A stretch of 6,628 bases of DNA from Leptospiraceae bacterium (GCA_016788945.1 JAEUSA010000239.1:1-6628), one strand, 5' to 3'. Counted from the stretch's first letter, positions 1 to 5,758 are shown. Numbers and translations are program-made. The notes: generated by a model from the sequence alone, not told the origin.

Positions 1-252
1 GGCATCATCCGTTTTCGCAATAAAAAGGGTAATGTGATCATCGATATTGTAACCAATCCATACCAGCCCTACTATTGGAACGTGGGCAAAGACATTCGCA
101 CGGCTACCAAAATGCAACCTTACAGAGGAAGCGACATCAAACGCCAGCGTCTGTCGCATTTTAATCTACCGGCTTTTGCTATACCGCATGTGCTGCACAC
201 GACGCCGTTTCTACGCCGCCGCAGCGACATGCACGTGTCTTTTCTCCGTTAG
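1..252 (+). CDS. 3' end of an unrecognised protein (partial)
   Basis: The frame is open from the first base to a TAG at 250-252 and gives the last 83 residues of a protein whose start lies outside the window. I do not recognise the family. The fragment is basic and aromatic-rich: an early stretch reads NPYQPYYWNVGKD, followed by an Arg/Lys-rich section with PYRGSD and RQRLSHF, and the protein ends FLRRRSDMHVSFLR. No transmembrane segment or signal is visible in this part. A GTG at position 34 could in principle start a 72-residue protein, but the frame stays open upstream of it and there is no ribosome-binding site, so a truncated longer gene is more likely. Its stop overlaps the stop of the convergent hydrolase gene by 4 bp. 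Confidence 0.6.
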   Translation, partial: GIIRFRNKKGNVIIDIVTNPYQPYYWNVGKDIRTATKMQPYRGSDIKRQRLSHFNLPAFAIPHVLHTTPFLRRRSDMHVSFLR

Positions 253-1034
253 TCAGCTTCGATCAGATAGACATTGTCGTTGATCCACTTGCCGCCTAAG
301 GGTTCGGTCTCATGGCCGGTGAGCAGAACATGTTGCGGGTTCAGTGCGCGGATAAACTCTGTATTGCGCGCTACGGAAAACGCAGAAGCTTTGGGAAGTG
401 GAATGCCGGCGCGGCAGGCAGCAGCAAAATAACATTCGTCGCCGGTGAACACAAACGTGTTTTTCGGCGCGCGCCATTGAATGGCTATTGAACCGGGCGT
501 GTGGCCGCCGGTATGGATAATTTCAAAATCCCCGAGTTGCGACCGAGATGCGGTGATGATGTCGAGCAGCCCCTGTGACTTTGCCGCGGCGAGAAAGGCG
601 GCTGTGCGGCGATCAGACAGCGCTTCGTATTCTGCAGCGTGCAAAGTGATTCGTGCGCGCGGAAAGAGGGCAAGGTTGCCGGCATGGTCGAAGTGCGTAT
701 GCGTCAGAATCACCCGGCTGATCATTTCCGGTTTGAGGCCGATGCTCTGCAGCAGTGATTCTGCTGCGTTGTAGCGGGTGAGACCGAAGCGCCGGCGCTG
801 CTCTGCAGCGGAGAAACCCGTGTCGATCAGAGTGTATTGCGCCGGCGTACCGGTTTCTATGACATAGAACAACCAGTTCAGGCGCACGAGGCGCGATTTG
901 GCCAGAGTATTTACCAGCGAAGCCTTATACGTGCTCTCGCCATATTTTAATGCATAAATTTTTGCGGCCTCAGCGGCACCCGTAAGCGACAGTGCGAGAC
1001 AAAGCGAGAGCAGGCGGGTTTTAAGGGGCCGCAT
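249..1034 (-). CDS. exported metallo-beta-lactamase-fold hydrolase
   Basis: A 261-residue metallo-beta-lactamase (MBL) superfamily hydrolase. The first 23 residues form a signal peptide (MRPLKTR, a Leu/Ala-rich core, then GAAEA), so the mature enzyme should be periplasmic or surface-facing. The dizinc ligands are all present: HTHFDH (H112, H114, D116, H117), H178 in GGHTPGS, D199 in FTGDE and H241 in LTGHE. From family knowledge such enzymes hydrolyse esters, lactones, thioesters or beta-lactams. The layout, with an N-terminal KIYALKYGES strand and HTHFDHAGN, recalls N-acyl-homoserine-lactone lactonase-like members, but the substrate cannot be read from sequence. The frame stays open for 77 more codons upstream, but that part lies inside the preceding gene in another frame; the ATG at 1032-1034 is chosen because it places the signal peptide at the N-terminus. 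The start overlaps the preceding gene by 14 bp and has no strong Shine-Dalgarno sequence, which suggests translational coupling. Confidence 0.88.
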   Translation of the reverse strand: MRPLKTRLLSLCLALSLTGAAEAAKIYALKYGESTYKASLVNTLAKSRLVRLNWLFYVIETGTPAQYTLIDTGFSAAEQRRRFGLTRYNAAESLLQSIGLKPEMISRVILTHTHFDHAGNLALFPRARITLHAAEYEALSDRRTAAFLAAAKSQGLLDIITASRSQLGDFEIIHTGGHTPGSIAIQWRAPKNTFVFTGDECYFAAACRAGIPLPKASAFSVARNTEFIRALNPQHVLLTGHETEPLGGKWINDNVYLIEAD

Positions 1035-1905
1035 CTTTCGCACAACGGAAGCCGAAATGGTGATAGTCGGCCATCGGCATATTGCCGGGTACGTTGGCGC
1101 GCCGTTTTGAACCGCGTGCATAGTCAGCAGTCCACCACCATGAGCCGCCGCGCACGGAACGCATCGTGTAACCAGGGCATTTATCCGCACCGGCGCAAGG
1201 GCCCTTGGGGTCTTTACCCGTGCAGGCTTCACCGCATGCGGCGTAACTTTTGGCGTACCAGTCATTTACCCATTCATGCACATTGCCGGCCATGTCGTAG
1301 AGTCCGTACACACCAGCCGGGCGCGAGCCGACTTCGGCGGTATGCATATGCCACGGTGGCTCGAGACGTTTTGCGAAACATCCCTTGATGCCCTTGTTAC
1401 CTTCGCCGATCTGGATGATCGCGCGTGTGCAGTCTGCGGGTTCGTTACCCCACGGGTAAAGATTGCCGTCGGGACCGCGCGCGGCTTTTTCCCATTCAGC
1501 TTCTGTCGGCAATCTTTTACCGCGGAATTCACAGTATTCTTTTGCGGTAAACCAGCTGACGCCAGAAACGGGTTGTTTTGGCTTCTTGTAGCGCCAGCCA
1601 TAGCGAGCGCCAACGTAATCGCAGGTCTTGTTTTTCAGGCATTCGCGGCATTTGCCCGCATCGAGGCATTCCTGAAAATCGGCGTTGGTGACTTCGTAGG
1701 TATCCATATAAAAGGTGGATATAAAAATTTTCTGCGCGGGCTTTTCATCATTCAGATGATTGTCCGAACCGCGTACGAACGTACCCGCAGGTATACATTT
1801 CATACCGGCGATTTCTTGTGAACATTCTTTGGCTGCTGCCACGCGTGAACAATGCAGACCAAACGTGAAAGCAGCGACCGTGTAGAGGAATATCCGGGTA
1901 CGCAT
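1021..1905 (-). CDS. exported FGE/sulfatase-modifying-factor-like protein lacking the catalytic cysteines
   Basis: A 294-residue protein with a signal peptide (about 1-25, ending near VAAA) and one complete FGE-sulfatase (SUMF1/EgtB/PvdO) domain. Family landmarks in order: IPAGTFVRGS (38-47), YMDTYEVTNADF (66-77), PVSGVSWFTAKEYC (112-125), GKRLPTEAEWEKAARG (129-144), PWGN (151-154), GLYDMAGNVHEWVNDWY (201-217), RGGSW (252-256) and GFRCAKD (285-291). In true formylglycine-generating enzymes two catalytic cysteines follow the GGS motif; here those positions are W258 and A263, so sulfatase-maturing activity is unlikely. The mature part has 14 cysteines, an even number that suits disulfide bonding in the periplasm, including C-x5-C pairs at C80/C86 and C237/C243. 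The ATG at 1903-1905 is preceded by AGAAGGA, which overlaps the stop of the gene 9 nt upstream. It may be a binding or structural member of the fold, or catalyse another iron- or copper-dependent reaction; its function is not known. Confidence 0.88.
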   Translation of the reverse strand: MRTRIFLYTVAAFTFGLHCSRVAAAKECSQEIAGMKCIPAGTFVRGSDNHLNDEKPAQKIFISTFYMDTYEVTNADFQECLDAGKCRECLKNKTCDYVGARYGWRYKKPKQPVSGVSWFTAKEYCEFRGKRLPTEAEWEKAARGPDGNLYPWGNEPADCTRAIIQIGEGNKGIKGCFAKRLEPPWHMHTAEVGSRPAGVYGLYDMAGNVHEWVNDWYAKSYAACGEACTGKDPKGPCAGADKCPGYTMRSVRGGSWWWTADYARGSKRRANVPGNMPMADYHHFGFRCAKDAAP

Positions 1906-1914
1906 GAAATCCTT

Positions 1915-3663
1915 CTAATTGCCCTGCTCGAGAATGCCGGCGGGTAAGGCAGCGGGGATTTCAATCGTACTGAAGTCGGCGCGTTCTTTCGAGACGACCC
2001 GGTGCATTTTGAAAAAGTCCATATAGTCGTAGTGCGGCAGCAGCAGTTTTTTCTGGTAGTTGTAAGCGCCGTGCACGACATAGTGCCAGAAACCTTTGAA
2101 GCCTTTGCGATGCGCAGGGTGCCAGGGATATTCGTGCACCGAGCGAAAAGTGATCGAAGCTTCGTCGAATGGCAGCGACAGAATATTTTTCTTGTAGTTC
2201 GAATTGTTCGTGCTGTAATCCCAGAACTCTTCAGCGTTGCTCGGATAATAGACGCGAATCGGTACACCGAGCGCACGCGCCGACCGGCCGATGGCGCGCA
2301 TCGACTTATCTTTCAGCATATCACCCGGAACAATGGCGATGCGGTTTTGCTGGTAAAGCAGGCGGATATAACGATAATGCTCCGCGTGGCGCAGCCAGCC
2401 GAAATCACCCTGCTTCTTATCGGCCGCAGCGCTTTTGGCATAATGTTTTCCCAGCGCTTCATAGTTGTTACGGTACACTTGCTGAATGAAGTCAAGGTCG
2501 CTGCGATCGGCGTAGTGTTTGGCGAGAATCTCGAGGCTTTCTTTGAGGCGGCTCTTCTTAAAACGACCGAGAAACTGCTGCACGTTTTCACTCTCTAACA
2601 CCAATGCGCGAATAATGCGGTGTAGTGCGTTGATGTTGACGTCAAAGTCGAACAGCCACACGAACCGGCTTTTTGCTAGAGCGATGTACGAATAGTTAGC
2701 GTCGGCGGCCACGCCTGCATAACCACCACCGAGATTGCGGATATACGGCGCGAACATATAGTTCTGTGATTCATTTGGCGTGAAGTAAGTTACGGGATCT
2801 TTACAATGCGCGGGTGAGGTGTACTTAGCCTTGCAAATCGGCTTGTTCAGCACATCGGTTTCGCCGATGTTGTGCAGTAGCGCGAGTTCGGCTGCACTTG
2901 GCGGCGCCGGATCGCCGAGCGGCGCCGGCGGGGCGGCGATCATCCACGGCGGGCGTGTTGTCGGTGGCAGATTCTCGCTGACGCAGCGGAATGCCGTATT
3001 GCTCTTCGTATCGATAGTCTGCGCTGAAGTGGTGCGCGTCGCCGCATCGAAGACGAGTTTTTGCTTCAGGGCTTTGTAGCATCCGAATACGCCGCTACAA
3101 GCACCCATTGGATTTTTCGGTTCGCAGATGTTTTTGACAGTTTTGCCGTCTTGTACCGTGCACTGTGCTTCGTTTGCCACCTGCCAGTCATTGGTCCATT
3201 CGCCGTAACCCGACGCGCTGAACCCCGAAAGCCCCGCCGCGGAGCTGAGTTCGGCGCTGGTCGGCATGCGCTTGCCTGCCCAAGCGCAGTATTGCATGGC
3301 CGCTTCGAATGGCAGGCCAAGCGCCGGTAATGACGCAGCAGCAAGTGCCGCCTGCGCGCGGTTTTTATAATAAGCGTTTGGCACGCATTGTCCGTCGGCG
3401 ACGCAGCGGCTGTAATCTGCATTGCTGACCGCCGCCGCGTCCGCAAAGGCGACATTGGCGCCCGCGGGTTCTACGCATAGGCTGCCGGCGGGGGCCATAG
3501 AGCAGGTGAGGCGATCGTTTCTGGTAAAAGCGAAATCAGTTCCCTCAGCGACCACCGTCGCCGGGAGTTTTTTTGCTCCGGCGGATGCGCAGTGTGCTGC
3601 AAACAGCACGAAGAATGACACTACGATAAAGAGGTGTCGCCGTGCCAATGGACGGGTTAACAT
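1915..3663 (-). CDS. exported two-domain protein: degenerate FGE-like domain plus uncharacterised C-terminal domain
   Basis: A 582-residue protein, first in the minus-strand operon. Residues 1-28 are a signal peptide with an AxA-type site (ASA). Residues about 35-230 are a reduced FGE-like domain: NADYSRC (81-87), YCAWAGKRMPTSAEL (125-139), GEWTNDW (154-160) and NTAFRC (222-227) match the same landmarks in the next gene, but the PAGTF..GS strand and the RGGSW segment are missing. It has 10 cysteines, with C-x5-C pairs at C87/C93 and C189/C195 at equivalent places to those of the neighbour. A Pro/Ala-rich linker (about 233-260) leads to a second domain (about 265-582). Its best block, 297-343, contains NYMFAPYI, GGGYAGVAADANYSYIA and FVWLFDFDVN, and it later has HGAYNYQKKLLLP (531-543). 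From memory, unverified, this block resembles a family of uncharacterised Leptospira and other bacterial proteins (LIC_10091-like); the GVxxDxNYxYIA..FDFD pattern could suit a Rossmann-type fold. No enzymatic role is assigned. The start at 3661-3663 has no clear Shine-Dalgarno sequence. Confidence 0.85.
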   Translation of the reverse strand: MLTRPLARRHLFIVVSFFVLFAAHCASAGAKKLPATVVAEGTDFAFTRNDRLTCSMAPAGSLCVEPAGANVAFADAAAVSNADYSRCVADGQCVPNAYYKNRAQAALAAASLPALGLPFEAAMQYCAWAGKRMPTSAELSSAAGLSGFSASGYGEWTNDWQVANEAQCTVQDGKTVKNICEPKNPMGACSGVFGCYKALKQKLVFDAATRTTSAQTIDTKSNTAFRCVSENLPPTTRPPWMIAAPPAPLGDPAPPSAAELALLHNIGETDVLNKPICKAKYTSPAHCKDPVTYFTPNESQNYMFAPYIRNLGGGYAGVAADANYSYIALAKSRFVWLFDFDVNINALHRIIRALVLESENVQQFLGRFKKSRLKESLEILAKHYADRSDLDFIQQVYRNNYEALGKHYAKSAAADKKQGDFGWLRHAEHYRYIRLLYQQNRIAIVPGDMLKDKSMRAIGRSARALGVPIRVYYPSNAEEFWDYSTNNSNYKKNILSLPFDEASITFRSVHEYPWHPAHRKGFKGFWHYVVHGAYNYQKKLLLPHYDYMDFFKMHRVVSKERADFSTIEIPAALPAGILEQGN

Positions 3664-3679
3664 TTCGGCAAAAACTATG

Positions 3680-3707
3680 ATTTTGTCACATCGTCAATCG
3701 ACACCAA
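3680..3707 (-). promoter_or_regulatory. candidate promoter of the minus-strand operon
   Basis: On the minus strand TTGGTG (3707-3702) is separated by 16 nt from CAAAAT (3685-3680). Each matches about 4 of 6 positions of the sigma70 consensus. Transcription would start near 3673, only about 10 nt before the ATG at 3663. The -10 sits in ATGTGACAAAAT, which mirrors ATGTGACATAAT in the opposite promoter. This is prediction only; the -35 is weak. Confidence 0.35.
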
Positions 3708-3718
3708 GAATAGCGATA

Positions 3719-3744
3719 GGGCTGCGCGACCTGCCGCGCAGCCC
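3719..3744. other. perfect GC-rich hairpin between divergent promoters
   Basis: GGGCTGCGCG (3719-3728) and CGCGCAGCCC (3735-3744) are exact reverse complements with a 6-nt loop, ACCTGC. There is no T-run after the stem on either strand, so a Rho-independent terminator is unlikely. It lies upstream of both predicted start sites, which suits a protein-binding palindrome or a DNA structural element better than a leader RNA structure. Confidence 0.55.
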
Positions 3745-3768
3745 CGATACCTCCCCGTCCTATTGTGC

Positions 3769-3796
3769 TTGACCTGTACCAAAGATGTGACATAAT
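3769..3796 (+). promoter_or_regulatory. candidate sigma70-type promoter of the STAS-trpB pair
   Basis: TTGACC (3769-3774) and CATAAT (3791-3796) are separated by 16 nt; each matches 5 of 6 positions of its consensus. Transcription would start near 3803, about 6 nt before the ATG at 3809, leaving no room for a Shine-Dalgarno sequence. Either the mRNA is nearly leaderless or translation starts further in, at the GTG at 3833. Confidence 0.6.
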
Positions 3797-3808
3797 GCCG
3801 CACCGCGA

Positions 3809-4135
3809 ATGAAACGGCTTGAAGAGCAACCGGTGGCAAAATTGTCACTTTCAGGGGCATTGCGCTCACAGCGCGTCTATGAAGTGGAAGACGCTCTCAA
3901 TGCATTTGCGGGCAAAAACCAGCATAAGGTGATTGTCGATTTGACTCAGGTAGGCCATATCAGCAGTTCGGCACTGGGTTTATTGGCGCGCTTCTCCGAC
4001 GAATGCCGCCAGGCCAACGGCGAATTGCGGTTGGTAGTTACCGAGCAGAATATTCTGAACCTTCTGCAGATTACGATGCTCGACAAAGTCTTTGAAATTT
4101 ACGGAACCGTCGCAGAAGCAGAAGAAGATTTCTGA
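3809..4135 (+). CDS. STAS-domain protein, anti-sigma-factor antagonist type
   Basis: A 108-residue single-domain cytoplasmic protein of the SpoIIAA/RsbV class. The first strand (AKLSLSGAL, 10-18), the strand VIVDLTQV (41-48), the loop ISSSALGLL (51-59) and the later strand LRLVV (73-77) follow the STAS order. Such proteins bind a switch-kinase anti-sigma factor when unphosphorylated and so free a sigma factor, or act in other partner-switching signalling. By alignment with the DSSG loop of SpoIIAA, S54 is the phosphorylatable serine; the preceding Asp is Ser (S52) and the following Gly is Ala (A55), leaving a run of three serines. No kinase or phosphatase partner is encoded nearby. The start is uncertain: ATG 3809 has no Shine-Dalgarno sequence and is almost at the predicted transcription start, while GTG 3833 follows GAAGAG by 6 nt but would begin the protein at the first strand. 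trpB follows after 15 nt, so the two are probably co-transcribed. Confidence 0.85.
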   Translation: MKRLEEQPVAKLSLSGALRSQRVYEVEDALNAFAGKNQHKVIVDLTQVGHISSSALGLLARFSDECRQANGELRLVVTEQNILNLLQITMLDKVFEIYGTVAEAEEDF

Positions 4136-4150
4136 GGCGGCAGGGGAAAA

Positions 4151-5491
4151 ATGGCAGCGAGCAAGAAAAAGGCTAAAACGAAACCGGCGAAAAAGCCCGT
4201 AGAGAACCGCCCGGCTCTGACCACCCCCGAAGGTTATTTCGGCGACTTTGGCGGGCGGTTTGTTTCTGAACTGCTGATACCGGCGCTCGATGAACTCAAT
4301 GCCGCCTGGAAAAAATACAGCCGCGACAAGAAATTTGAGAAAGAACTCCTTGGCCTTTATAACGATTACGCCGGCAGACCGTCGTTGCTGACCTATGCAG
4401 CAAACCTTTCTAAACGCTATGGCGCGCAAATCTATCTCAAGCGCGAAGATCTGCTGCACACGGGTTCGCACAAAATCAACAATACTCTCGGGCAGGCACT
4501 GCTTGCCTCGAAAATGAAAAAAAAGCGGATCATCGCTGAAACCGGTGCAGGCCAGCACGGGGTCGCGACGGCAACCGCCGCTGCGCTGATGAAGATACCA
4601 GCGCATATCTACATGGGCTCCGAAGATTTGCGCAGGCAGGCGCTCAACGGTTTTCGCATGCGACTTTTAGGCGCAACGGTGCAAGGCGTCGGTGGCGAGC
4701 ATGGCACGTTGCGCGACGCGGTGAATGAAGCGCTGCGTGATTGGGCACGTAACGTCGATGATACCTATTATCTCATCGGCTCGGTGATTGGCCCGCATCC
4801 GTATCCCACGATGGTGCGTACGTTCCAGTCGATTATCGGCCGTGAAGCCCGCCAACAGATTTTGAAGGCAGAGGGCAAGTTGCCGCAGGCGGTGTTTGCC
4901 TGCGTCGGCGGTGGCTCGAATTCGATCGGCATGTTCTACGGATTTCTCAAAGATACGAAAGTGCAATTGATTGGCGCGGAAGCCGGCGGCAGAAACATGA
5001 CGCCGGGTAATCATTCCGCCTCACTGACCGCAGGCAAACCCGGAGTGCTGCAGGGAGCACTGACCTATATCATACAATCGCCCGACGGGCAAGTACACGA
5101 TGTGCATTCGATTTCTGCGGGCTTAGATTACCCGGGTGTCGGCCCCGAACATGCCTATCTGCTCAAGCAGGGTAGAACCGAATATGTTGCCGTGCGCGAC
5201 AAAGCTGCGCTCGAGGCCTTTCAGGATCTCGCGCAAGAAGAGGGCATCATTCCCGCGCTGGAATCTGCGCACGCGGTAGCTGCGGCGAAAAACCATATTG
5301 AACAGATGCGCAAGCAGGGAAAAAAGAACCCGCTGATTCTCATTTGCCTCTCGGGTCGGGGGGACAAAGATGTGCAGGAAGTTGAACGCCTGCTGGCATT
5401 GCCGCCAGAGCCCGACACAGCCGAAGAAGCGAGCGCACCGACGCAATTTACCAGTCTGCCCACCGTAAAAGTTGTGGCAGCCGGGGACTAA
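4151..5491 (+). CDS. trpB: tryptophan synthase beta chain
   Basis: TrpB converts indole and L-serine to L-tryptophan with pyridoxal phosphate, as the beta half of the alpha2-beta2 synthase in the cytoplasm. The match is unambiguous: the N-terminal GYFGDFGGRFVSE, the PLP lysine in HTGSHKINN (K108), the catalytic glutamate in AETGAGQHG (E130), the phosphate-binding GGGSN (253-257), GAEAGG (275-280) and the C-terminal LSGRGDKD, with S401 at the place that contacts the PLP ring nitrogen. The pattern is that of the usual TrpA-dependent TrpB1 class. At 446 residues it is longer than the roughly 397 of Salmonella TrpB: residues 1-20 are a Lys-rich extension (7 Lys in the first 15) and about 30 residues rich in Pro, Glu and Ala follow the normal C-terminus. 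AGGGGA (4142-4147) just before the ATG is the ribosome-binding site. trpA is not adjacent; the gene follows the STAS gene by 15 nt. Confidence 0.97.
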   Translation: MAASKKKAKTKPAKKPVENRPALTTPEGYFGDFGGRFVSELLIPALDELNAAWKKYSRDKKFEKELLGLYNDYAGRPSLLTYAANLSKRYGAQIYLKREDLLHTGSHKINNTLGQALLASKMKKKRIIAETGAGQHGVATATAAALMKIPAHIYMGSEDLRRQALNGFRMRLLGATVQGVGGEHGTLRDAVNEALRDWARNVDDTYYLIGSVIGPHPYPTMVRTFQSIIGREARQQILKAEGKLPQAVFACVGGGSNSIGMFYGFLKDTKVQLIGAEAGGRNMTPGNHSASLTAGKPGVLQGALTYIIQSPDGQVHDVHSISAGLDYPGVGPEHAYLLKQGRTEYVAVRDKAALEAFQDLAQEEGIIPALESAHAVAAAKNHIEQMRKQGKKNPLILICLSGRGDKDVQEVERLLALPPEPDTAEEASAPTQFTSLPTVKVVAAGD

Positions 5492-5511
5492 TTGCCTTTC
5501 CCGGCGTTATG

Positions 5512-5580
5512 CTTCGACAAGTTTAGCATGACATGGTCGCCCTGAGCATGTTGCAGGAGCTTGCCCTGAGCTTATCGAGG
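5512..5580. repeat. REP-like imperfect palindrome downstream of trpB
   Basis: CTTCGACAAGTTTAG (5512-5526) can pair with CTGAGCTTATCGAGG (5566-5580) over 15 positions: 11 Watson-Crick pairs, 3 G-U wobbles and one C-A mismatch in the plus-strand RNA. Inside, GCCCTGAGC occurs twice (5539-5547 and 5563-5571), 24 nt apart. CTTCGACAAGCTCAG-type arms are, from general experience, common in dispersed intergenic palindromes of many bacteria, so this is probably a decayed copy of such an element. It could also stabilise or end the trpB transcript, but no T-run follows. Whether it recurs in this genome cannot be seen here. Confidence 0.5.
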
Positions 5581-5624
5581 GGGCAGATAACGGTACACAT
5601 CGGTTTTTCACGCGGAGGCCATCC

Positions 5625-5693
5625 ATGGCCGTGAAAAACCTTGCGACATCGTGTCGCATCGGATTTTCACCCGGAGGCCATCCCTGGCCGTGA
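5625..5693 (+). other. short upstream reading frame 1 in the ispF leader
   Basis: The ATG at 5625 follows GGAGG (5614-5618) by 6 nt and encodes 22 residues beginning MAVKNLATSCRIG, a near copy of the ispF N-terminus (MAVKNPMTSCRIG), then FSPGGHPWP and TGA. The TGA lies within the start region of the next unit and overlaps its start position (5684) by 10 nt. It may be a leader peptide or only a by-product of the duplication. Confidence 0.35.
5642..5658 (+). other. small perfect hairpin in repeat unit 1
   Basis: TGCGACA (5642-5648) and TGTCGCA (5652-5658) are exact reverse complements with a 3-nt loop. In units 2 and 3 the equivalent sequence holds an ATG and the pairing is largely lost. Small, and possibly chance. 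Confidence 0.4.
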
Positions 5694-5752
5694 AAAACCC
5701 AATGACCTCGTGTCGTATCGGATTTTCACGCGGAGGCCATCCATGGCCGTGA
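5684..5752 (+). other. short upstream reading frame 2 in the ispF leader
   Basis: Unit 2 has CTG (5684) where units 1 and 3 have ATG. An in-frame ATG at 5702 gives MTSCRIGFSRGGHPWP and a TGA at 5750-5752 that overlaps the ispF ATG (5743) by 10 nt. If translated, termination here would place a ribosome directly on the ispF start. Initiation at CTG would be weak, and the ATG at 5702 has no clear Shine-Dalgarno sequence. Confidence 0.25.
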
Positions 5753-5758
5753 AAAACC
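5720..5758 (+). promoter_or_regulatory. hairpin enclosing the ispF ribosome-binding site and start codon
   Basis: GGATTTTCAC (5720-5729) pairs with GTGAAAAACC (5749-5758) with one A-A mismatch, and GGCCAT (5735-5740) pairs with ATGGCC (5743-5748) around a CC loop; GCGGA (5730-5734) is a one-sided bulge. The Shine-Dalgarno GGAGG (5732-5736) spans the bulge and the inner stem, and the ATG (5743-5745) lies in the inner stem, so folding would hide the start of ispF. Equivalent hairpins lie at 5602-5640 (perfect 10-bp outer stem) and 5661-5699. Confidence 0.55.

Noticed and set aside
1..30. lipoprotein signal (lipobox) in the exported operon proteins, from the His-Cys pairs in their signal peptides
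   Set aside because: The residue before each cysteine is His, which does not fit even relaxed spirochaetal lipoboxes, and normal AxA-type cleavage sites follow. The entry has no own location here; it concerns the N-termini encoded near 3663 and 1905.
222..248. terminator-like GACA...TGTCTTTT sequence
   Set aside because: The stem is only about 4 bp and lies inside the coding region of the first gene; too weak to call.
1035..1265. 77-codon N-terminal extension of the MBL hydrolase frame
   Set aside because: It lies inside the FGE-like gene in another frame, has the composition of a shadow frame, and would bury the clear signal peptide that starts at the ATG at 1032-1034.
1276..1821. 181-codon plus-strand open frame
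   Set aside because: It is fully antisense to the well-supported FGE-like gene, has no recognisable domain and no ribosome-binding site, and reads like reverse-strand composition.
2002..2598. 198-codon plus-strand open frame
   Set aside because: It is antisense to the 582-residue protein and shows no family motif; a shadow frame.
3719..3744. Rho-independent terminator
   Set aside because: The stem is strong, but there is no T-run on either strand and it lies upstream of both predicted transcripts.
3980..4606. 208-codon minus-strand open frame across the STAS-trpB junction
   Set aside because: It is antisense to two strongly supported genes and has no recognisable motif.
5641..5742. ispF start at the upstream TTG (5641), in an open frame through two repeat units
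   Set aside because: The added residues are only translated repeat, no ribosome-binding site fits, and the GGAGG-6-ATG at 5743 is far better.
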